Numbered from the stretch's first letter, positions 42,853 through 50,389 are shown. The stretch: DNA of 64,000 nt from an uncultured Tissierellia bacterium (GCA_947253765.1 CAMYAK010000003.1:62001-126000), one strand, 5' to 3'. A program made the numbers and translations. The notes: a model not told the origin generated them from the sequence alone.

Positions 42853-43124
42853 AAGATATCCTCTCTAGCCAGTAGATCAGCTTTAGTGATCTTTATGTCA
42901 TCCGCTAGGTCCTTATTAGCCAGCATTAAAACATCTTTTAAAGACACGCCCATAGCGCTTACCAAGGGATTCATTGCCATCCTGACTATCGCTTTACACA
43001 GCCTATCTTTGATGGTCACGATATTGGGGTGTCTTTTGTACTCCTTAGAACTTTTTATAACATCCGCTTTAAGCTCTGAAAATACTCTAGCTAATAGTCT
43101 TACCGATCCGTGTTTATCAAGCAA
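42846..43124 (-). CDS. Hypothetical early phage protein
   Basis: 92 residues, helical and basic (RLCKAIVRMAMNPLVSAMGVSLKDVLMLA). No family recognised. One base from the upstream gene and overlapping the late regulator, so part of the early operon. Confidence 0.55.
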   Translation of the reverse strand: MLDKHGSVRLLARVFSELKADVIKSSKEYKRHPNIVTIKDRLCKAIVRMAMNPLVSAMGVSLKDVLMLANKDLADDIKITKADLLAREDILC

Positions 43125-43125
43125 C

Positions 43126-43422
43126 TTAATCCTCTTCTATGTACCTAATCTCAAAATCTTCATCTTTTACTATTCGTTCAAAATATACTAAAAATCGACC
43201 ACATTCTTTTTTCATAAATTTAAAATATTTGTCTGAAAAAGCAACATTTACGATTGCACTTAAAACATCATCAGAAAAAATACCTACATTCTTGCCTTTA
43301 ATTCGTTTAGCCCTTTGCTCGATTATTCTTGTATTCTTTTCTTTATAGGCCTTTATCATTTCCGGTAACTCTTCCTGAATCCATTCTGCAACCGCTTTAA
43401 ATTCATCAATTTTTTTCTCCAT
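43126..43422 (-). CDS. Hypothetical early phage protein
   Basis: 98 residues, charged and helical, with AEWIQEELPEMIKAYKEKNTRIIEQRAKRIKGK near the N-terminus. AAAAGGAG precedes the ATG. No domain recognised. Lies between rusA and another unknown gene. Confidence 0.55.
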   Translation of the reverse strand: MEKKIDEFKAVAEWIQEELPEMIKAYKEKNTRIIEQRAKRIKGKNVGIFSDDVLSAIVNVAFSDKYFKFMKKECGRFLVYFERIVKDEDFEIRYIEED

Positions 43423-43436
43423 TTAACAATCTCCTT

Positions 43437-43844
43437 TTAAAACACTTCTAATAGGCTGACCTCGGCCCTCGGCTCTTGGTCTGTATAGCTCTTTTTAACT
43501 CTGATCTCTATAACCTGTGAGTCGTCCTTGTATGCAATTCCATTGAGTGCATCCAGTATCGACTTAACACAATTATCAAGGTCAGGCTTTTTTATGTACT
43601 TTTCCTCCCCATCCAGGATGGCCTGCCTCCTCTTTTTTGGGTAGCTCTTAGGAATGGGGAAATATAAATCTATATCCGCCACGATTGCCGACTCCCCCAA
43701 GTACTCTCCCTCAAGGCTGTATATGTCTTTAACAAGCTGCTCATAATCCCTTGTCTTTTTAGGTGTGTAAGTAAAGCCTGCCCTGGTAACTCTGGGTCTT
43801 GCCTTTGGTACAGGCACTCCGGGGATTATGATTTTAATAGGCAC
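43437..43844 (-). CDS. rusA: RusA-type Holliday junction resolvase
   Basis: 135 residues. Family pattern GVPVPKARPRVTRAGFTYTP near the N-terminus and the catalytic KPDLDNCVKSILDALNGIAYKDDSQV with the metal-binding aspartates. Resolves four-way junctions formed during phage recombination or replication before packaging. Overlaps the DUF4406 gene by 19 bases. Confidence 0.92.
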   Translation of the reverse strand: MPIKIIIPGVPVPKARPRVTRAGFTYTPKKTRDYEQLVKDIYSLEGEYLGESAIVADIDLYFPIPKSYPKKRRQAILDGEEKYIKKPDLDNCVKSILDALNGIAYKDDSQVIEIRVKKSYTDQEPRAEVSLLEVF

Positions 43845-44137
43845 AATAGCCCCTCGCTCTCTTTGAAGATCTTTAGTCCTAACTCTTTAGCCTTTTCAAG
43901 CTCGATGTTTGCTCCTACGCTATCTTCCCATCCATAAAGAAGCATTATCCCCTCACACGTCTCAAGCCTCTTCAAGCTTTCTGTCATATAATCTTCATAC
44001 TCCAAGCCTTCAGGCATATCAGCTGTATGTACGGGCTCATGTCCCATAATTTTGATATCTTCTGCCATCGATAAAAACTTCTTGTAATTCATTCCCTCAT
44101 AGCCCGTCATAGGCCCTGCAATATATATCCTCATCAT
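43826..44137 (-). CDS. DUF4406 nucleotide-handling protein
   Basis: 103 residues beginning MRIYIAGPMTGYEGMNYKKF, with MLLYGWEDSVGANIELEKAKELGL. This matches DUF4406, related to nucleoside 2-deoxyribosyltransferases, and the E in GANIELE is the likely catalytic residue. May act on modified or salvaged nucleotides in infected cells; substrate unknown. Confidence 0.78.
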   Translation of the reverse strand: MMRIYIAGPMTGYEGMNYKKFLSMAEDIKIMGHEPVHTADMPEGLEYEDYMTESLKRLETCEGIMLLYGWEDSVGANIELEKAKELGLKIFKESEGLLCLLKS

Positions 44138-45048
44138 GTACCATCCCCTCTTAGTGATTGTTTCCTTGATCTTGCTAGCTGTTGCTTAACCCAATCTGAA
44201 TTGTCTTTTTTGTCTTCATTTCTGTGCATGTAACCGACAATATTTCTTTTAGGCCTTGCCGGGCTTTCTTTCTTTGTTGGTCCTTGCTGTAAGTAAGACT
44301 CAAACTTAGTCCCGAAAAGAGTTTCAGGCCTTAAATATTTTGACATCTTACTATCCCCCAGCCACTCACTGCATTTGTTGTCTATAACAGTCTTGAAGTC
44401 ATCTAACTTAAATCCTTCATTAAGCCTTGCATTAATTTTTCTTTTTGTAGCTTGAGAATTAGCTTTATATCCTGTTCCGGCCTTATCGTTTAAGTAGCTT
44501 ATGATCTCTTCATAAGTTGAGGTGTCATTGCTGGAAGAGGGCGTAAGCCCTTTATCCTCTTCTATACTTTCCTTTTCTTTTATTTCCTTTACTTTACTTT
44601 GTGGATTATTGCATACAGAAACGGGGTTTCTGTCGGCATAAACTGAGTTATTGCATACATTTACTCCGCTGAGCAGAAAATCCCTATGGACTAACACCTC
44701 AGATTTTCTGGATGCTGCTGTAAAATATCGATCCTGAATTCCTCTTGAAGTCAATATTTTGTAATTATTGAACATGCCGGAATCAAATATGCCAACTTGG
44801 ATCGCCTTCTCGACAATCTTCTCTACTGCATCCTCACTAACGCCGAATTGCTCAGCTATCAGGAATGTCAGATCGCTGTTGATTTCCACGTAATATCCCT
44901 CGTCACGATAAACATTACAGAAAATCGCAATCAGTATTGAAATGGCTTGATTCCCACAGTCTTTTTTCAGCCTTCTCACTTTTATGTCTTCAAAGAAACC
45001 AACGTCCAAGGGGAAATAATCCAGTCCTTGTTTAGTTGGCCGTGCCAA
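44134..45048 (-). CDS. Phage replisome organiser
   Basis: 304 residues from a TTG start with AGGAGGTTACC upstream. The N-terminal ~110 residues (DYFPLDVGFFEDIKVRRL, YVEINSDLTFLIAEQFGVSEDAVEKIVEKAI) are a winged-helix replication domain of the Lin1244/Lin1753 type. The ~170-250 segment (IISYLNDKAGTGYKANSQ, SKYLRPETLFGTKFESYL) is the conserved phage replication C-terminal domain. It likely loads the host helicase at the phage origin. No separate helicase loader is seen in the module. Confidence 0.82.
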   Translation of the reverse strand: MARPTKQGLDYFPLDVGFFEDIKVRRLKKDCGNQAISILIAIFCNVYRDEGYYVEINSDLTFLIAEQFGVSEDAVEKIVEKAIQVGIFDSGMFNNYKILTSRGIQDRYFTAASRKSEVLVHRDFLLSGVNVCNNSVYADRNPVSVCNNPQSKVKEIKEKESIEEDKGLTPSSSNDTSTYEEIISYLNDKAGTGYKANSQATKRKINARLNEGFKLDDFKTVIDNKCSEWLGDSKMSKYLRPETLFGTKFESYLQQGPTKKESPARPKRNIVGYMHRNEDKKDNSDWVKQQLARSRKQSLRGDGT

Positions 45049-45085
45049 GGTAACCTCCTGTCTTTTTTATTAAGACCGCATCCCC

Positions 45086-45562
45086 TTAAAAGGGGATACG
45101 ATCGTCCTTTATAGGTTCAAAGTCATCACCGAAGAATTCTTCTTTATCTTCTTCAACTTCACTCTTTTTAGAAGAGGCTTTTTTATCCAGCCACTTGGCG
45201 ACACGTGCAAATGTGCCGCCATTTCTCCCCTCTTCATTTCTTGTCAGTAGATAACCTCTTTTTCCCATAATCGCCTTGGAAGACCAATCAGGGATACAGT
45301 CCTTGCCTTTTTCTTTCTGTCCTATGGATACTAAAAACTGTCCTATTTTCCATTCCATCGACTCGTGCAGTACCAAGTAATCTTTAAGCTCCAAGGTTGA
45401 GCCGTATGGTGTTGTTATCTCTGCCGTTACTATGAGCATTGGACAGACCGGAAGTTTCCCACGTCCGCTAGTCTCGGACTTCTCACAGTAAGTTATTACA
45501 TAAGGGTACTCCCCTTCAGGTAGGTTATTTGAGTCGCTCGTTATTGTTGAATTCCAGTCCAT
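45086..45562 (-). CDS. DUF669 protein with SSB-like C-terminal tip
   Basis: 158 residues. The core (DSNNLPEGEYPYVITYCEKSETSGRGKLP, VCPMLIVTAEI) is DUF669, which is usually paired with Sak4-like ATPases. The C-terminus is acidic and ends IKDDRIPF, closely resembling the D-D-x-I-P-F tip by which SSB proteins recruit partner enzymes. A single-stranded DNA-binding role is therefore likely. It is one base from the ATPase gene. Confidence 0.8.
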   Translation of the reverse strand: MDWNSTITSDSNNLPEGEYPYVITYCEKSETSGRGKLPVCPMLIVTAEITTPYGSTLELKDYLVLHESMEWKIGQFLVSIGQKEKGKDCIPDWSSKAIMGKRGYLLTRNEEGRNGGTFARVAKWLDKKASSKKSEVEEDKEEFFGDDFEPIKDDRIPF

Positions 45563-46350
45563 TATTTTTCTCCTTCTTCCTTAACGGTTTCAGCTTTTGC
45601 TTTTGTCTTTATAGGTTCTTTTTTAGGTTCTTCTTTTAATAGTAGGTGCGGTAGTATCGGCTCGATCTCCGCCTCTATCTCTTCCGGAAGTCCCCAGCGG
45701 TTCTTTGCGTCGAATTCAGGCTTGTGACTTGTGTATATGACTCTTCTGCCTGTTCCTGTAACCTTGCCTTTAGTGGCCTTCCCGTCCTTTACAACGAATG
45801 TTTCATAGTTCATGAAGAGGACTGTGTCTGCCCACTCCTTAACTACCGGGGAAGTCTTCTTTGCCATCTTAAGCTCCCAGCGATCATATGCTCCCTTGTT
45901 GCCCGGCTCTTCAAATTTCCTCATCATTGCATGAGCTGTTAACACAACGTTTATCCCTAGCTCTATTAGCCTTGATAAGTATGACAGGAAGAGGTTGACC
46001 TTATTTTCAAGGGCCACATATCCCTGGCCATAACCGGGCTCTCCTATGTTCTTCCAGCCTTCTTCTTTTAAAACTTGTTTAATGATTAATTCCTCTGCCC
46101 AGTCCATGGTGTCTATGATTAAGGTCTGGCATACATCAGGGTTCTGGCCGACATATGTTACAGCGTCCATTAGATCACTGAAGCTTTTAATACTTTCAAA
46201 CCTTTTGACATCAAGATGGCAAGTTCCGGACTCCGTATCTATGAAGAGTGGATCGGGGAATTTGCTTGCAAGTGTAGTTTTACCAATTCCTTCAGGCCCG
46301 TATATGACAACCTTCTGGGCTCTTTTGATTTTTCCTGAAATAATTTTCAT
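45562..46350 (-). CDS. Sak4-like RecA-fold ATPase
   Basis: 262 residues. Walker A VIYGPEGIGKTTLA near the N-terminus, Walker B TLIIDTMDW, and a sensor-like VVLTAHAMMRKFEEPG region. The C-terminus is lysine-rich (KEEPKKEPIKTKAKAE). Members of this group act as phage single-strand annealing/recombination ATPases with a partner SSB, here DUF669. Overlaps Gp157 by four bases. Confidence 0.85.
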   Translation of the reverse strand: MKIISGKIKRAQKVVIYGPEGIGKTTLASKFPDPLFIDTESGTCHLDVKRFESIKSFSDLMDAVTYVGQNPDVCQTLIIDTMDWAEELIIKQVLKEEGWKNIGEPGYGQGYVALENKVNLFLSYLSRLIELGINVVLTAHAMMRKFEEPGNKGAYDRWELKMAKKTSPVVKEWADTVLFMNYETFVVKDGKATKGKVTGTGRRVIYTSHKPEFDAKNRWGLPEEIEAEIEPILPHLLLKEEPKKEPIKTKAKAETVKEEGEK

Positions 46351-46835
46351 CGTATTCTAACCCCCTCACTTTGCTCTAAATGTGCCCCCTCGACTACTTC
46401 TCCGGTCTTTAAAACATCCTTTATAGCTTGCTTATCAGGCTCTTTCTTTATGATCATGTACTTTTCATCAAGCTTCATCGGGTCGTCTATGACCACCCTT
46501 GCCGGGTTTTTCTGGATGTTAAAGCTGTAATAATCGGTTTTAAACTTCCTTTTACCAACCTGATTCATGTGAAATTCAAGGTTTTCCTTGAGTCTTCTTT
46601 GATTGTTTTCAATAGTTCTCTTCTTCCCTTGTAGCCTTCTAATCTCATCTGATAGAAGATCGCTTTTTGACTTCATCTCGGACAGAATGACCGCATAAGA
46701 GTCAGCCTTCTTCTCTATGGCCTCATCAATCGTATCTAAAGCCTTTTCCAAGTCTTCAGAATCGTCCTCTTCACAGGCTAAATAAAATATATTTTGATAG
46801 TATTCTGATAGTTCTCTTAACGTGAAATTTGACAT
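46347..46835 (-). CDS. Siphovirus Gp157-family protein
   Basis: 162 residues with a long coiled coil (DTIDEAIEKKADSYAVIL, RRLQGKKRTIENNQRRLKENLEFHM) and the family C-terminus YSFNIQKNPARVVIDD...EGVRIR. In some phages Gp157 is linked to resistance of the host to infection and it commonly precedes Sak4/DUF669. Specific role unproven. Confidence 0.85.
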   Translation of the reverse strand: MSNFTLRELSEYYQNIFYLACEEDDSEDLEKALDTIDEAIEKKADSYAVILSEMKSKSDLLSDEIRRLQGKKRTIENNQRRLKENLEFHMNQVGKRKFKTDYYSFNIQKNPARVVIDDPMKLDEKYMIIKKEPDKQAIKDVLKTGEVVEGAHLEQSEGVRIR

Positions 46836-46896
46836 ATATAGCTCCTAATCTATATACTGTTTATGAAGTATTTTTTGATCCGGACGACTATTCGCA

Positions 46897-47157
46897 CTAG
46901 TCGTCCTTTTCTTTTTCGTTTGCTTTTTCTTCCTCTTCCCATTCTTTTTCGTGACATTCAGGGCAAACGGCATAGCCAAACCCATAAGGGGAGTGTATTG
47001 TCCTACTCGTATAGCATTCTCCGAATGTTACAGGTTGACCACACTCTGCACAACTAACCACTTCGTCCATGTCCTTTTCAAAGAGCGAACTTCCATCCGG
47101 GATTTCCACCGGGAAATATTCTCTCTTTTCAAAATCCCACTTTAAAGCCTGCTTCAT
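46897..47157 (-). CDS. Small zinc-ribbon early protein
   Basis: 86 residues. CAECGQPVTFGECYTSRTI and VCPECHEK form a four-cysteine zinc ribbon; the tail is almost wholly E and K. The start overlaps the stop of the upstream small gene (ATGA). Function unknown, perhaps a nucleic-acid-binding regulator. Confidence 0.65.
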   Translation of the reverse strand: MKQALKWDFEKREYFPVEIPDGSSLFEKDMDEVVSCAECGQPVTFGECYTSRTIHSPYGFGYAVCPECHEKEWEEEEKANEKEKDD

Positions 47158-47312
47158 TCTTCCTCCTTTTCAGCGTTTGTCATTAAACGGATAATATGCT
47201 TTAGCATATACAAGGATTGCTTATCCTCCATGGATAGGCCATTTTCTTCAAAGTCTTCGATCCAGACTTCGATATAATCTTTTAATTTTTTCCATTCTCT
47301 TTTATAATTCAT
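47154..47312 (-). CDS. Small hypothetical early protein
   Basis: 52 residues, MNYKREWKKLKDYIEVW at the start and an acidic end (NAEKEEE). ATGA overlaps at both ends tie it into a chain of coupled early genes. GGAGATAGAG serves as ribosome binding site. No family recognised. Confidence 0.6.
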   Translation of the reverse strand: MNYKREWKKLKDYIEVWIEDFEENGLSMEDKQSLYMLKHIIRLMTNAEKEEE

Positions 47313-47452
47313 CTCTCTATCTCCTTTTCAGTTTCAACCACTTTTCTAGCTATTGCCGCATTTCTTAGGTTTCCTTTAACGTTTCTTGACAATTGATTGA
47401 CGGCTTTGATTAATCCTTGTATGGCCCTTATTAGCTCTTTTTCTCGCTCCAT
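47309..47452 (-). CDS. Small hypothetical early protein
   Basis: 47 residues, basic and helical (ELIRAIQGLIKAVNQLSRNV). Coupled by ATGA overlap to the next gene. The ribosome binding site (GGGGGCGGTA) is weak. No family recognised. Confidence 0.55.
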   Translation of the reverse strand: MEREKELIRAIQGLIKAVNQLSRNVKGNLRNAAIARKVVETEKEIER

Positions 47453-47462
47453 TACCGCCCCC

Positions 47463-47600
47463 TTAATATTTAATCAACACATAAAACATCCACATGCCGA
47501 CTATAAGATAAGCCGCTGTTGCCATTAAGAAGGGAATTGCCAACACCACTCTCCAAAATTTTTGCCTTGTCGTGCATTCATCCCATGATAGAAACCTCAT
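47463..47600 (-). CDS. Small membrane protein, early region
   Basis: 45 residues, MRFLSWDECTTRQKFWR then a hydrophobic span (VVLAIPFLMATAAYLIVGMW). GGGGGAAATT precedes the ATG. One-span membrane peptide of unknown role. Confidence 0.55.
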   Translation of the reverse strand: MRFLSWDECTTRQKFWRVVLAIPFLMATAAYLIVGMWMFYVLIKY

Positions 47601-47614
47601 AATTTCCCCCTTTT

Positions 47615-47956
47615 TTATTCTTCCTCTTGATGAAATAGCTGATTTATCTTTTGGCTTAATGGGCCAATATCTTCATCTGAAAACTTGCTTATATTTATGT
47701 TCAACTTATTTGTTTTTATGGAACTAGCCGGTATTTCTAGAGTCCCAAGCTCAAGATTAAGTTTTACTCCACTAGGATTAGAAAAGATTAATCCTGATGT
47801 TTTATCGGGCTTTTTCTTTTTTGTATTTAATAATCCCTTTGGCAAGTCCTCAGCAGATACATTAATTACTTTAATGTCCGCATTAGTGGGTACTTTAAAG
47901 ATTAATCCTGATGTTTTATCGGGCTTTTTCTTTTTGCCTTTTTTCATATCTTTCAC
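47615..47956 (-). CDS. Repeat-containing early phage protein
   Basis: 113 residues containing a 13-residue unit, KKKKPDKTSGLIF, twice, 38 residues apart. It is encoded by a perfect 39-bp direct repeat (47783-47821 and 47897-47935). The segments DIKVINVSAEDLP and KFSDEDIGPLSQKINQLF are related to parts of the protein at 48899-49198, in swapped order. Soluble, unknown function. Each DNA repeat also reads as a hairpin plus T-run on the plus strand. Confidence 0.6.
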   Translation of the reverse strand: MKDMKKGKKKKPDKTSGLIFKVPTNADIKVINVSAEDLPKGLLNTKKKKPDKTSGLIFSNPSGVKLNLELGTLEIPASSIKTNKLNINISKFSDEDIGPLSQKINQLFHQEEE

Positions 47957-47974
47957 CTTTCTTTTCTACAATTT

Positions 47975-48157
47975 TTAAATAATTTTTACTATTGCCCAAA
48001 CAATGACCGTTAGAAGTATTGCGATATAAGCAATAATGATCTTTGACAGCCCATCAAAGCGATTTTCTTTTATATATGGGATTCCTACTACCGCCACACT
48101 TATCAGATTTATGATTATTACTATCATTGAAAGGATTGTGGTCGAATTTAATTTCAT
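47975..48157 (-). CDS. Small two-span membrane protein
   Basis: 60 residues from the start at 48157, chosen because AAGGAG lies six bases upstream. A longer frame would run into the excisionase gene. Hydrophobic spans TILSMIVIIINLISVAVVG and IIIAYIAILLTVIVWAIV. Unknown role in the early region; could be a superinfection factor. Confidence 0.6.
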   Translation of the reverse strand: MKLNSTTILSMIVIIINLISVAVVGIPYIKENRFDGLSKIIIAYIAILLTVIVWAIVKII

Positions 48158-48167
48158 TTGCTGCTCC

Positions 48168-48359
48168 TTACCTCTTTCTTGATCTCTGATACTCACAGAC
48201 TCTGAATGACTTCATGAAGTCGTTTATATCGCTTGCTGAAAAATAGACTCTCTTCCCCACCTTTGTAGGAACAAGCCCCTTTTTTCTCCAATCATCAAGG
48301 GTTGAATTCACAATGCTGAAATACTCACATATCTCATCAACCGTCATGTAATCCTTCAT
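48168..48359 (-). CDS. AlpA/excisionase-like helix-turn-helix protein
   Basis: 63 residues. MTVDEICEYFSIVNSTLDDWRKKGLVPTKVGKRVYF is the MerR-like winged helix of the helix_turn_helix_17/excisionase family. Could direct integrase to excision or act as a regulator. It lies far from the integrase gene, under the early promoter, which fits a role after induction. Confidence 0.75.
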   Translation of the reverse strand: MKDYMTVDEICEYFSIVNSTLDDWRKKGLVPTKVGKRVYFSASDINDFMKSFRVCEYQRSRKR

Positions 48360-48373
48360 GATTTACTCCTCTC

Positions 48374-48565
48374 TTATTCATCCTCGTAGAATCTCCACCA
48401 GTCCACCTCAAGAACCTTCCCTATCTTCTTTGCTATCTTTATTGGTAGCTTTCTAGCTCCTGTTTCATAAGAGCTATATCTTCTTTGTGTAATTCCTATT
48501 CGTTCTCCGATCTCCTGTTGGGTTAGCCCTTTTTCTTTGCGTAGTCTTTCCATTAAGTACAACAT
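48374..48565 (-). CDS. XRE-family regulator
   Basis: 63 residues: LRKEKGLTQQEIGERIGITQRRYSSYETGARKLP is a canonical XRE helix-turn-helix. A short DNA-binding protein with no extra domain. Located between the excisionase-like gene and a plus-strand gene. Confidence 0.8.
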   Translation of the reverse strand: MLYLMERLRKEKGLTQQEIGERIGITQRRYSSYETGARKLPIKIAKKIGKVLEVDWWRFYEDE

Positions 48566-48596
48566 ATTGTATCCTCCCTTTCTTTAGTCCTACTTG

Positions 48597-48605
48597 TGGT
48601 ATACT
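48597..48605 (+). promoter_or_regulatory. Extended -10 promoter of the plus-strand early-region gene
   Basis: TGG followed by TATACT about 60 bases before the ATG at 48668. No clear -35. It points opposite to all surrounding genes. Confidence 0.45.
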
Positions 48606-48667
48606 TTTAATAATCAAGGACATGTTCCAGCATGCTCTTGAAATCCATAATGAGAGGAGGTGATTTC

Positions 48668-48916
48668 ATGACTTTTACAAATGAGCAAATCGGCAAAATC
48701 ATAAGCCAGAACGTCAATGATGCTTTTTCAGATGAGGCTGTCGAAAATACAAAGCAACTAATTGTTGAGATGGCGAATAAGGTCGTTTCAGAGCATGGCG
48801 AGCAAGAAGTTTTTAACGTGATATACACTGTTGCTTTTAACCTATCAAAAGCTTCAGCTAAACACGCCGTGTATGCCACAATCAACACTCTTCGTGATTT
48901 AGACCTCATCAAATAA
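48668..48916 (+). CDS. Lone plus-strand hypothetical protein inside the early region
   Basis: 82 residues from ATG 48668, chosen because GGAGGTGATTTC directly precedes it. Sequence MTFTNEQIGKIISQNV... is helical and resembles no family I recognise. It runs against all neighbours, has its own extended -10, and its 3' end overlaps the convergent gene at 48899 by 18 bases. Likely expressed in the lysogen, when the early operon is silent. Confidence 0.65.
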   Translation: MTFTNEQIGKIISQNVNDAFSDEAVENTKQLIVEMANKVVSEHGEQEVFNVIYTVAFNLSKASAKHAVYATINTLRDLDLIK

Positions 48917-49198
48917 CGTTGAGTTTGGAAACCTTTCAGCTGGAATGTTGATGACGTTAACATCCTCATCATTCAGCCGGCCTATCTTTTGGCTCAATAC
49001 AGTAATGTCTTCATTCGAAAACCTGAAAACATTCTGAAGCTGTATTTCAGCATCTGAACCAGAGATGTAATTCACTAAAGACTCGGTCGATTCTTGAAGC
49101 TCCTCACAAGCTTGGATGACTCGGTTGAGTCTTTTTTTATACTCATCCAGGTTCTCCAACTTGATGGTGAACTTTGAAGTGTTGGCTGGTTTCTCCAT
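48899..49198 (-). CDS. Hypothetical early protein
   Basis: 99 residues. N-terminal coiled coil (LDEYKKRLNRVIQACEELQES) and C-terminal RFSNEDITVLSQKIGRL and DVNVINIPAERFP, both with counterparts in the protein at 47615-47956. GGAGAAATCG precedes the ATG. Unknown function. Confidence 0.6.
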   Translation of the reverse strand: MEKPANTSKFTIKLENLDEYKKRLNRVIQACEELQESTESLVNYISGSDAEIQLQNVFRFSNEDITVLSQKIGRLNDEDVNVINIPAERFPNSTLFDEV

Positions 49199-49209
49199 CG
49201 ATTTCTCCT

Positions 49210-49392
49210 TTATAGCGTTAATATCTTGTTTTCGATATGATCTTCGTATTCAGACAACAGGTAATTCATGAGCGCTGGTGTGATGGTGTAGTGCTGTAAA
49301 TTGTCTTCGAATAGTCTATCTAGCTTATAAAATAGTGGCTCCAGATCATCCCGGTTAAATAGCTGGTCGCCGGCATAGTTAAGAGTTGTCAC
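49210..49392 (-). CDS. Hypothetical early protein
   Basis: 60 residues from a GTG start with AGGAGGGGA just upstream. Acidic and helical (LEPLFYKLDRLFEDNLQHYT). No family recognised. Second gene after the Cro-like gene on the early transcript, if the tiny frame upstream is not counted. Confidence 0.55.
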   Translation of the reverse strand: MTTLNYAGDQLFNRDDLEPLFYKLDRLFEDNLQHYTITPALMNYLLSEYEDHIENKILTL

Positions 49393-49435
49393 TCTCCCCT
49401 CCTTTCACGGCCTCCCTGGTCATATCGATTTTCAT
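49379..49435 (-). CDS. Possible 18-residue leader peptide
   Basis: MKIDMTREAVKGGESDNS, preceded by AAGGAG six bases upstream. Its frame overlaps the ribosome binding site of the following GTG-start gene, so it could couple translation. Supported only by the ribosome binding site. Confidence 0.3.
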   Translation of the reverse strand: MKIDMTREAVKGGESDNS

Positions 49436-49455
49436 TGGGGTCTCCTTGTCTGTTA

Positions 49456-49677
49456 TTAAGCTTCCTTAACTTTTAGAGTAAAAAAATACCTGTTGACCTC
49501 ATTGTCCGGGATATCCAAAACCTTGCAGATCTCAACAATTTCAATATCTCGAAAGGCTATTTCTCCATTTAGTCTCGCATAAAGGCTAGGTTTAGTCATA
49601 TGGAGTCTATTTGCCAACTCTGGAACAGAAATTGCTCGTTCCGCCATTTTCCCTCTTAATATAGAATAATCGAACAT
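49456..49677 (-). CDS. Cro-like helix-turn-helix regulator
   Basis: 73 residues. The central RAISVPELANRLHMTKPSLYARLNGEIAF segment is an XRE-type helix-turn-helix. First gene of the early operon and divergent from the CI-like repressor, the classical Cro position. The AGGAGG site is 12 bases from the first ATG; an internal ATG at residue 10 with AGAGGG is an alternative. Confidence 0.8.
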   Translation of the reverse strand: MFDYSILRGKMAERAISVPELANRLHMTKPSLYARLNGEIAFRDIEIVEICKVLDIPDNEVNRYFFTLKVKEA

Positions 49678-49726
49678 AGAATAATGAATCCTCCTTTCCG
49701 TTGTTAAACTTTCCTTAACTATCTAG

Positions 49727-49755
49727 ATTATAGGACCTTATTTTGCTAATGTCAA
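49727..49755 (-). promoter_or_regulatory. Early promoter (PR-like)
   Basis: Minus-strand TTGACA, 17 bases, TATAAT: a perfect consensus promoter for the Cro-like gene and early operon. A nearby inverted repeat GTTAA-N7-TTAAC (49703-49719) and similar AACTTTNNTTT motifs are operator candidates. Confidence 0.85.
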
Positions 49756-49804
49756 GCCTTTCTAAACTTTATTTTGCTTAATCGCTCTTTTTGTTAATCT
49801 TAGC

Positions 49805-49833
49805 TTTACTTTAAGCCGAAAATAGGGTAATAT
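49805..49833 (+). promoter_or_regulatory. Repressor promoter (PRM-like)
   Basis: TTTACT, 17 bases, TAATAT. It would start about 12 bases before the ATG of the repressor. Divergent from the early promoter with about 50 bases between the -35 boxes. Confidence 0.6.
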
Positions 49834-49852
49834 TCAAATGAAAGGAGGGAGT

Positions 49853-50389
49853 ATGATTTCTAATTTTTCAAAACGATTTACATACGCCTTGGATTTGCGA
49901 AATAAATCAATGGCAGATATAAGCAGAGAAACGGGCATTAATAAAGCATCTTTGAGCCAATATGCCAATGGCATCTATACTCCTAAACAGGATAGAATCT
50001 TCCTCATTGCTAATGCACTATCTGTCAGTCCATCATGGTTAATGGGATTTGATACTAATTTAGATGGAACAGAGAATAATCCTGCGTATGAAAATGATTC
50101 AACAAATATTATCTTCGAGAACCAGGATTTTACCGTCTCCTCCCCCACCCGTGTAATGAAGCCCAATGCGGAAGATTTCCTGTCCTCCTCCTTATACAGT
50201 ATGACCGAAGAGCGAGAAGCCGACGAAGATCGTCCCTCCCGTGAGGAGATCTTGATCTGGCTTAGGGAGCATTTTAGAAGAGCTGCCTATAGTGGTGGAG
50301 ACTACGAGAGTTGGCCGACAGAAAAACTCAGGAAGATGTATGGAGAACTGCGAGAGCAGGAAAGAAAAGATGAGGAGGAGGAAAAATGA
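49853..50389 (+). CDS. CI-like prophage repressor
   Basis: 178 residues from ATG 49853, where AAAGGAGG overlaps an earlier in-frame ATG. The N-terminal helix-turn-helix is MADISRETGINKASLSQYANGIYTPKQDRI. The C-terminal half is acidic and helical, without the Ser-Lys protease fold of LexA-like repressors. An ImmA/IrrE protease downstream could instead be the inactivating enzyme, as in ICEBs1-type systems. This is inference. Confidence 0.85.
   Translation: MISNFSKRFTYALDLRNKSMADISRETGINKASLSQYANGIYTPKQDRIFLIANALSVSPSWLMGFDTNLDGTENNPAYENDSTNIIFENQDFTVSSPTRVMKPNAEDFLSSSLYSMTEEREADEDRPSREEILIWLREHFRRAAYSGGDYESWPTEKLRKMYGELREQERKDEEEEK

Noticed and set aside
48607..48972. 121-residue minus-strand open frame
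   Set aside because: Antisense to the plus-strand gene at 48668-48916, which has a strong ribosome binding site, and it overlaps the start of the next minus-strand gene.
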